NCBI GenBank assembly: GCA_029548715.1 | Contig: JAKPMW010000143.1 | Coordinates: 1-10,451 of the forward strand | Direction: 5' to 3' | From: Spirochaetota bacterium | Lineage (GTDB): Bacteria > Spirochaetota > JAGLSM01 > JAKPMW01 | DNA length: 10,451 nt | Shown here: piece by piece, positions 5,971-10,451 of the stretch | How the letters are laid out: each line of letters begins with the position of its first letter | Numbering within the stretch: the stretch's first letter is position 1 | Program-made: the position numbers and the translations under genes | The notes under the pieces: model-generated | Database searches by the model: none | Told to the model about the DNA's origin: nothing | What the model saw: only the letters and a program-made list of their open reading frames with translations

Positions 5971-6192
5971 TTCGGGCAAAAAATACTCGATGTCTTTTTC
6001 ATAGGCTTCGGCGAAGCGCATCAGTTCGATGATGTCGATCCGGCGGTCACCATTTTCGCATTTTGAGAGGGTTGACTGGGTCATTTCCACAAGCCGGGCC
6101 GCTTCGGCCTGTGTCAGGCCGCGTTCTTCGCGTGCACGCTTGAGCTGGACAAGGAGTTTCCGGTAATTGACGTTGTAGATGGTCTTGATCAT
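5950..6192 (-). CDS. Short XRE-family helix-turn-helix regulator
   Basis: This 80-residue protein is almost entirely one HTH domain of the Cro/C1 (XRE) type. Helix 1 covers about 9-24 (YRKLLVQLKRAREERG). The HTH pair is LTQAEAARLV (26-35) and the recognition helix TQSTLSKCENGDR (38-50). Two further helices follow (RIDIIELMRFAEAYEKD). There is no sensor or oligomerisation domain beyond the C-terminal DIEYFLPEDLIRKR. Single-domain regulators of this kind often repress their own gene or a neighbour. An imperfect palindrome overlaps its promoter, which supports autoregulation as an inference. Its start has only a weak ribosome binding site. It follows the chemoreceptor gene on the same strand after 88 bp and converges with argJ. 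It is not paired with a toxin gene that I can see. Confidence 0.9.
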   Translation of the reverse strand: MIKTIYNVNYRKLLVQLKRAREERGLTQAEAARLVEMTQSTLSKCENGDRRIDIIELMRFAEAYEKDIEYFLPEDLIRKR

Positions 6193-6217
6193 GGCATCTG
6201 CTTAACGCGGGCGCCAT

Positions 6218-6250
6218 CTATATACCAAAATGGAATATAAATATATACAA
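6218..6250 (-). promoter_or_regulatory. AT-rich promoter and operator-like palindrome of the XRE gene
   Basis: On the minus strand TGG followed by TATATA (6224-6219) makes an extended -10 box. A TTGTAT (6250-6245) lies 20 bp upstream, longer than the usual spacing. Overlapping the -10, the plus-strand sequence TATACCA (6221-6227), AAA, TGGAATA (6231-6237) is an imperfect palindrome. It extends to 10-bp arms (6218-6227 and 6231-6240) that match at 8 of 10 positions. This run of A and T contrasts with the GC-rich surroundings. Binding by the XRE protein itself is inferred. Confidence 0.5.
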
Positions 6251-6280
6251 ATACTCTGCTTTGTTCTGCGCCCGGTGCCG

Positions 6281-8233
6281 CTACCGCCCAGATGCCGTGT
6301 CTTCGGCCTTGGCATCCGGCGATTTTTCGCTATTGTCGCCGGCCTGTGCCTGAACCGGCCCGGCCGTCGCCCTTGTGCCTGATCCCGAACCGAGCACGAG
6401 GGCACGCAGACGCAGGGCATGCTGGCTGACGGTGCGGGATTGTTCGGCCATCCCGACTGACGAGGCGGCGGTTTGCTCGGAGATGGCGGCAATGTCCTGG
6501 GTTGTCCGGTCAACATCGCCGGCGGCCCGGGAAATCTCGTCGAGCCGGAGCTGCTGCTGGACAATCGAGTCGGCAACTTCATGAATCCGCTCGCTGAGGC
6601 TTTTTGAGCTGCTTCCGAGGGCATCAAAACTCGAGCGGATGGATTCGAGCGCGCTGTCCATTGAGAGGATCCTCTCAAGCGTTGCGCTCAGCTCGTGCTG
6701 GCTGGTTGCGGCAGCTTCGGTGGCTCGCAGCGAGAGTCTGCGCACCTCATCGGCAACTACGGCAAATCCGGCACCGTGATGTCCGGCTCGCGCCGCCTCT
6801 ATCGCGGCATTCAGGGCGAGCAGGTTGGTCTGGAAGGCTATTTCGTCAATGCGGTACATGACTTCCGAAATCCGTGAGCCTGACTCGGTGACAGAACGGA
6901 TTTCGCTTTCCAGCCGGCCCAGCCGGTCTGCGCTGGCGGCACCGTGTCTCCGGTTTTCGTTTACGATGGCCTGCATGGCATTGTTGGCTGCCAGTACGGT
7001 TGTGCCACTGGCAGTGACATCATGCAGGGATGCCGTGGTTTCCTGCATTGAGGCTGCCTGTTCACTCGCATTGCGGGAAAGGGACTGGCTGGCGTGGGTT
7101 ACCTCGCTGGCGGCCAGCGAGAGGCGTGAAGCCGCCAGGTCCAGGTCAGAGGCGATCATGACGATGGGGCGGGCAATGGATTTCGCAAAGCCCCATGTGG
7201 CCAGGAGCATGATCAGGACGGATGCACCTCCCAGACTGGCAAGCAGGGAGATCAGGTGCCGCACGGGCGAGAGGTAGTCCCGCTCGCTGGTGACTGCGGC
7301 CACGAGGAGCCCCATTTCATCAAACGTACGGAAGGCGGCGATATGCTGTTCGCTGCTGTCTTCGATCATCGTTTCGTAATGTGCCGTCCCGTTTTTTCGT
7401 TGCAGCCAGTCCCGGACGTAGCTGTAGCCGTGGATATCCCTGCTTTCGGCAAGATTTTTCCCTTCGTGGCTGGGGTGAATAATGGCGGTTCCGTCCGCAT
7501 CAAGGACCATGGCGTGTCCGACCATGCCCGTATTGCCGATCTGCAGGCCATTGACGATGCTTCGGATCGAACTGAGATTGCTGGCAGGCATGCCACAGAG
7601 CAGGGCGCCGAGTATCCGTCCGGCGGTGTCGGGCAGCGGGCGCAGGCTGACAATGTACCAGCGACCGGTGACCAGGAGCCTGCCCGAGTATTCCTTGCCC
7701 TGGAGCACTCTTTTGACCGCTTCTGCCTCTTCAGGCAGAAATTCACCCAGGGCCCTGGTCCCGTCAGGATAGCGCAGGCTTGTGGCCGTCTGGACCAGCC
7801 GGCCCTGGTGAACCTGAAAGATGGCGGCCGCGCCACCCACGAGCTTTGCCATCCTGTCGGCCGCGGCATGCTCCAGCATCAGCGGGTTTCCGGCCCTGAC
7901 CATCCGGGGAAGGATGACTGATTCACCGGGGGTTCCCTGGGTGGTTCGCAGTACCAGGGGATCACCTGTGTTTGGCTGGATCTGGATACGGTGTGCATAC
8001 TCGGGTTCAAAAACATCAAGAACCGATCCGATTCGTTCGAGGGAAAAGGCGTATCCGGCATGCATTGTGTTGCGGATACCCTCGGCGATCTGCACCATCT
8101 CCCGCTCGCTGGCTGCTGTGATGCTGTCCGAGGAAAGAAGCGCGCTGGCGCAGACAAGTCCGCCGATGATCAGTGCGACCAGCAGGGAAAACACGAAAAA
8201 CATGCGCGATGCAAGACTCCTGGACGAGAGCAT
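6281..8233 (-). CDS. Methyl-accepting chemotaxis protein with a Cache-type periplasmic sensor
   Basis: This 650-residue transmembrane chemoreceptor signals ligand binding to CheA/CheW. A first membrane helix (about 12-33) leads to a large periplasmic region (35-325). The segment GGAAAIFQVHQGRLVQTATSL with DGTRALGE (133-164), KEYSGRLLVTGRWYIVSLRPL (180-200) and the later VLDADGTAIIHPSHEGKNL (243-261) fits a Cache_3-Cache_2/dCache type sensor. The second membrane helix is about 328-350. KSIARPI (351-357) resembles a HAMP start, but a full HAMP domain does not follow. The signalling hairpin is clear: IDEIAFQTNLLALNAAIEAARAG (462-484) and GAGFAVVADEVRRLS (487-501). The C-terminus (EDTASGR) has no CheR-binding pentapeptide. 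The start at 8233 has an ideal AAGGAGGT 6 nt upstream. It lies 42 bp after map on the same strand with no terminator visible between, so the two may be cotranscribed. The ligand is unknown. Confidence 0.95.
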   Translation of the reverse strand: MLSSRSLASRMFFVFSLLVALIIGGLVCASALLSSDSITAASEREMVQIAEGIRNTMHAGYAFSLERIGSVLDVFEPEYAHRIQIQPNTGDPLVLRTTQGTPGESVILPRMVRAGNPLMLEHAAADRMAKLVGGAAAIFQVHQGRLVQTATSLRYPDGTRALGEFLPEEAEAVKRVLQGKEYSGRLLVTGRWYIVSLRPLPDTAGRILGALLCGMPASNLSSIRSIVNGLQIGNTGMVGHAMVLDADGTAIIHPSHEGKNLAESRDIHGYSYVRDWLQRKNGTAHYETMIEDSSEQHIAAFRTFDEMGLLVAAVTSERDYLSPVRHLISLLASLGGASVLIMLLATWGFAKSIARPIVMIASDLDLAASRLSLAASEVTHASQSLSRNASEQAASMQETTASLHDVTASGTTVLAANNAMQAIVNENRRHGAASADRLGRLESEIRSVTESGSRISEVMYRIDEIAFQTNLLALNAAIEAARAGHHGAGFAVVADEVRRLSLRATEAAATSQHELSATLERILSMDSALESIRSSFDALGSSSKSLSERIHEVADSIVQQQLRLDEISRAAGDVDRTTQDIAAISEQTAASSVGMAEQSRTVSQHALRLRALVLGSGSGTRATAGPVQAQAGDNSEKSPDAKAEDTASGR

Positions 8234-8275
8234 GCTGCGACCTCCTTGGATGAGAAACCCTGATGAAAAGACCGA

Positions 8276-9037
8276 TCAGCTCTGGATAAACCGGGTCAGG
8301 ACCTCGTTCCCTGAAGGGGTAATGAGGACCATGTGCTCACAGCGGGACGAGAGTTTGCCATCCGCAGTCCTGGCGTCCCAGCCCCGGGTGATGACCTCCC
8401 AGGTTCCTTCGTTGATCATTGGTTCGATGCAGAGAATCATTCCGGGCTGGAGCTTTGTTCCCCGACCCTTTTTGCCAAAATTGGGCACCAGGGGATCCTC
8501 ATGCATGGCGATTCCGACAAAATGGCCGCAATAGTCACGGACGACAGAGTAGCCGTTTTTTTCGGCATGGTTCTGGATGGCGGAACCGATGTCTCCGAGT
8601 GTCCCCCCGGGACGGGCGGAGGCGATCCCGTAGGCCAGGCATTCCTCGGTTGTCCGGATCAGCTTGCGGGCTGCGGGTGAGGCTTCACCAACCGAGACTG
8701 TCCGTGACATGTCCGCAAAATACCCATGCCGCTCGATGACAATGTCGATGTCGATGATATCACCCTCGCGCAGGAGTGTCCCGTTGGGAATTCCGTGCGT
8801 GACCTGATCGTTGACCGAGATGCAGGAGACACAGGGGAACCCATGGTATCCCTTGCAGGGCCCCCGGACACCGATTTCCCGCATCCGTGCCTCGATGGCC
8901 GTGTCGATGGACTGGGTTGTGACTCCGGGCCTGACAAGCGAGAGACTCCAGGCAAGGAGTTCGGAGAGATCAGCGGCCAGAGTCCGGATCGAGGCAATCT
9001 GCTCCGCAGTTTTGATATGGGGCGAACGATGCGGCAT
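8276..9037 (-). CDS. map: Type I methionine aminopeptidase
   Basis: This cytoplasmic metalloenzyme removes the N-terminal methionine from new proteins. The 253-residue product has the compact type I length. All five metal ligands can be read: Asp98 (in IIDIDIV), Asp109 (GYFADMS), His172 (CGHFVGI), Glu205 (CIEPM) and Glu234 (RCEHM). The substrate-binding His81 lies in VTHGIPN and His179 in AMHEDP. The block GYHGFPCVSCISVNDQ is characteristic of the family. The ATG at 9037 is preferred because GGAGG (9050-9046) lies 8 nt before it and translation then begins MPHRSPHIKT. The in-frame ATG at 9067 would add ten residues and has no Shine-Dalgarno. It diverges from surE and lies 42 bp upstream of the chemoreceptor gene. 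Confidence 0.96.
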   Translation of the reverse strand: MPHRSPHIKTAEQIASIRTLAADLSELLAWSLSLVRPGVTTQSIDTAIEARMREIGVRGPCKGYHGFPCVSCISVNDQVTHGIPNGTLLREGDIIDIDIVIERHGYFADMSRTVSVGEASPAARKLIRTTEECLAYGIASARPGGTLGDIGSAIQNHAEKNGYSVVRDYCGHFVGIAMHEDPLVPNFGKKGRGTKLQPGMILCIEPMINEGTWEVITRGWDARTADGKLSSRCEHMVLITPSGNEVLTRFIQS

Positions 9038-9048
9038 GGTGTGATCCT

Positions 9049-9080
9049 CCGGTTGTATCTCCGTCATCCCCTTACAACGG
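9049..9080 (-). promoter_or_regulatory. Possible hairpin in the map leader touching the Shine-Dalgarno
   Basis: GTTGTA (9052-9057) and TACAAC (9073-9078) are complementary across 15 nt. Two more pairs form (9050 with 9079, 9049 with 9080) if the G at 9051 bulges out. In the map transcript the 3' arm reaches into the GG of the GGAGG ribosome binding site. The pairing is modest, so regulation is speculative. Confidence 0.3.
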
Positions 9081-9093
9081 CAGGCTGCGGTGA

Positions 9094-9122
9094 TTGCCTT
9101 CAGGGAATTCCCTGTCTACTTT
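9094..9122 (+). promoter_or_regulatory. Candidate surE promoter with an embedded 14-bp palindrome
   Basis: TTGCCT (9094-9099), 17 bp and TACTTT (9117-9122) would place the transcription start at about 9129-9130, right on the surE ATG. The spacer holds the perfect palindrome CAGGGAATTCCCTG (9101-9114). No Shine-Dalgarno precedes the ATG. The closer TATAAT at 9122-9127 is too near the ATG to produce its mRNA. Confidence 0.4.
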
Positions 9123-9152
9123 ATAATGCATGAAGCATATCCTCCTTGTCAA
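9123..9152 (-). promoter_or_regulatory. Candidate map promoter overlapping the surE start
   Basis: On the minus strand a perfect TTGACA (9152-9147) is followed by 18 bp and CATTAT (9128-9123), a four-of-six -10 match. A TATAAA lies 3 bp further on, at a less favourable spacing of 21. The -35 box lies inside codons 6-8 of surE. Transcription would begin near 9116, leaving a leader of about 80 nt that includes the 14-bp palindrome and the possible Shine-Dalgarno hairpin. Confidence 0.5.
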
Positions 9153-9903
9153 CGATGACGGAATCGACGCTCCCGGTCTGGCCGAGCTTGAGCGGGTATT
9201 CGGGGCGCAGTCTGACATGCGTGTCAGCGTGATCGCTCCGGATCGTCAGCGGAGTGCCAACAGTCACTACGTCAACCTCTGGTCTCCCCTGCGGCTGAAG
9301 GAACACGGGCCGGCGCGGTATGCCATCGACGGGACACCGGCGGATTGTGTCAAGCTGGGACATTTTTTTCTCGAGTCTCCGGTTGATCTCGTTGTTTCCG
9401 GGATCAACAGTGGACAAAACATGGGTGTGGATGTGTACTATTCGGGAACAGTTGCTGCCGCGCGCGAAGCCGTCATCAACGGGTTGCAGGGGATGGCTGT
9501 TTCGCTTTCAAGCAAGGATGAGGGGGCTGATTACCGGTATGCAGCCCGGGTTGCACTTGAGCAGGCGCGGATGCTGCTTTCGCATCCGCTTCCCGCAGGG
9601 ACACTCCTGAATGTCAATGTGCCGGACCTGCCTGAAAGCGAAATCCGTGGTATCCGGGTTACCCGGCTTGGGAACCGTGTCTACCGGGACGGACTCGATC
9701 GCAGGCTGACACCCTTCGGGCAGACCTATTTCTGGCTCAGTTGCGACGGGATGTCATTTACGCCCTGCGAAAACGGCGATCTTGACGCGGTGCACGCCGG
9801 ATATGTGGCTGTCACACCACTGGCACTGGATGCCACGGATTACGCCAGTCTCAGTCTGCTCGACGGGCAGATCAGACAGCGTGAGGCAGACACGGTGCAG
9901 TAG
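9130..9903 (+). CDS. surE: 5'/3'-nucleotidase SurE
   Basis: SurE is a metal-dependent phosphatase acting on nucleoside monophosphates and exopolyphosphate, linked to stationary-phase survival. The 257-residue product begins with the family signature LLVNDDGIDAPG (5-16), where Asp9 and Asp10 bind the metal. APDRQRSANSH (36-46) provides Ser42. SGINSGQNMGVDVYYSGTVAAAREA (90-114) carries the metal-binding Asn93. IDGTPADCV (66-74) and LLNVNVPD also match. The ATG at 9130 is the only start that keeps the normal N-terminus: the NDDG motif begins at residue 8. No Shine-Dalgarno is visible, and the predicted transcription start almost coincides with the ATG, so translation may be leaderless. It diverges from map and precedes a TPR protein by 73 bp on the same strand. 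Confidence 0.96.
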   Translation: MKHILLVNDDGIDAPGLAELERVFGAQSDMRVSVIAPDRQRSANSHYVNLWSPLRLKEHGPARYAIDGTPADCVKLGHFFLESPVDLVVSGINSGQNMGVDVYYSGTVAAAREAVINGLQGMAVSLSSKDEGADYRYAARVALEQARMLLSHPLPAGTLLNVNVPDLPESEIRGIRVTRLGNRVYRDGLDRRLTPFGQTYFWLSCDGMSFTPCENGDLDAVHAGYVAVTPLALDATDYASLSLLDGQIRQREADTVQ

Positions 9904-9906
9904 GAC

Positions 9907-9935
9907 TTGCAGCAGGGTCCTGTTCGTGTTAGACT
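9907..9935 (+). promoter_or_regulatory. Candidate promoter for the TPR protein gene
   Basis: TTGCAG (9907-9912), exactly 17 bp and TAGACT (9930-9935) preceded by TGT form an extended -10 promoter. It begins 3 bp after the surE stop. Transcription would begin near 9942, about 35 nt before the GTG start. Read-through from surE is also possible because no terminator lies between. Confidence 0.45.
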
Positions 9936-9976
9936 GGGCCTGGCAACGGAACCGGAGTACCTTGGGGAGGGGAAGC

Positions 9977-10451
9977 GTGATCCGGCAAAAGGATATTGAC
10001 GGATATCTTGCGGTAGCCCGCAAGGATCTCGATGAAAACAGGGTCAAAAGCTCGATCAAGGAACTCTCCAAGGTCGAAAAGCTTGATCCCGATAATCTTG
10101 AGGCCCAGTATCTTCTGGGGATTGCTCTCGCCAAGTCTGGCGAGTATGAGGCGGCGGTCTCCCACCTCGAGCGTGTCGTGCACTCCGAATACGGATACCT
10201 CCATGTTCAGCAGGCCTGCATGCTTCTCGGGCTGATTGCTGTCCGGCGCGAACTCTGGGATGAGTCCGAGCAGTATTTTCTTCGGGTGTTGCGCTTCAAT
10301 TTCAACAACGATGCTGCCTGCTCTGCACTGGGCCATGTCTACTTCATGAAAAATGAAGTGGAAAAATCGGTTCAGATCCTGCAGCAGGCGCTGAAGCTCA
10401 ACCCGGAAAACCACAATGCCCGCAACTCTCTGGCCTATGTCTATTGTGAGG
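9977..10451 (+). CDS. Tetratricopeptide-repeat protein, 3' end beyond the window
   Basis: The open frame starts at GTG 9977 behind a strong GGGGAGGGG (9964-9972) and stays open to the window end, giving 158 residues of a longer protein. The translation begins MIRQKDIDGYLAVARKDLDE. It then shows TPR-like helix pairs: about 24-57 (IKELSKVEKLDPDNLEAQYLLGIALA spread over helices), 58-92, 97-128, and 130-158, which contains ALGHVYFMKNEVEKSVQIL and LKLNPENHNARNSL. The typical small residues and the Pro-x-Asn/Asp turn at repeat ends are visible. No signal peptide or membrane segment is seen, so a cytoplasmic scaffold or adaptor is likely; the partner is unknown. It is 73 bp downstream of surE, with its own candidate promoter. 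Confidence 0.88.
   Translation, partial: MIRQKDIDGYLAVARKDLDENRVKSSIKELSKVEKLDPDNLEAQYLLGIALAKSGEYEAAVSHLERVVHSEYGYLHVQQACMLLGLIAVRRELWDESEQYFLRVLRFNFNNDAACSALGHVYFMKNEVEKSVQILQQALKLNPENHNARNSLAYVYCE

Noticed and set aside
3978..6192. Possible restriction-modification or toxin-antitoxin system formed by the methyltransferase and XRE genes
   Set aside because: No nuclease, specificity or toxin gene lies near either. They are separated by argJ and point towards each other, so no shared operon exists.
7256..7921. Plus-strand open frames inside the chemoreceptor gene (also 7821-8534)
   Set aside because: They are antisense to a 650-residue receptor with full family features, and no promoter or Shine-Dalgarno supports them.
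9122..9127. Consensus TATAAT as the surE -10 box
   Set aside because: Transcription from it would begin after the ATG at 9130, so it cannot serve the only SurE start that keeps the NDDG motif intact. On the minus strand the same bases contribute to the map promoter.
9929..10414. Minus-strand open frame of 161 codons near the window end
   Set aside because: The plus strand has a GTG start with a strong Shine-Dalgarno and a TPR sequence pattern through the same stretch.

Overview
The window reads as chromosomal DNA of a GC-rich, Gram-negative-type, probably anaerobic and chemotactic bacterium. The evidence is a type II lipoprotein signal, a ferredoxin-dependent branched-chain 2-oxoacid oxidoreductase, a Cache-type chemoreceptor and bacterial sigma70-like promoters. 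The combination would fit a free-living spirochaete, but no single gene proves this and I hold the assignment loosely. I see no phage, transposon, plasmid or CRISPR signature.

Layout from left to right: (1) Positions 1-308 hold no convincing gene but carry an A-free G/T/C tract and a near-consensus promoter. This drives a small lipoprotein (309-812) whose body resembles the periplasmic P1 head of SecD, closed by a strong terminator. (2) A tight three-gene operon (951-3666) encodes a ferredoxin subunit, VorB, and a fused TPP-binding plus gamma subunit of a 2-oxoacid:ferredoxin oxidoreductase. It ends in a bidirectional terminator that can also stop the convergent tRNA-Arg(CCT) gene (3848-3775, minus strand). 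(3) An orphan DNA-methyltransferase-like gene (3978-4766) overlaps argJ (4753-5940). (4) A minus-strand run follows: map (9037-8276), a Cache chemoreceptor (8233-6281) and a short XRE regulator (6192-5950). The regulator has its own AT-rich promoter/operator and meets argJ tail to tail. (5) surE (9130-9903) diverges from map across a short region holding a perfect 14-bp palindrome. A TPR protein with a GTG start (9977 onward) runs off the window.

Functional links: the VOR-type operon would oxidise branched-chain 2-oxoacids to acyl-CoA and reduced ferredoxin. ArgJ recycles the acetyl group in arginine synthesis. MetAP and SurE are housekeeping enzymes, and the chemoreceptor senses a periplasmic ligand. 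I did not find a clear new multi-gene system. The items most worth a second look are the free-standing SecD-head lipoprotein, the orphan methyltransferase coupled to argJ, the receptor lacking a normal HAMP domain, and two operator-like palindromes at promoters.
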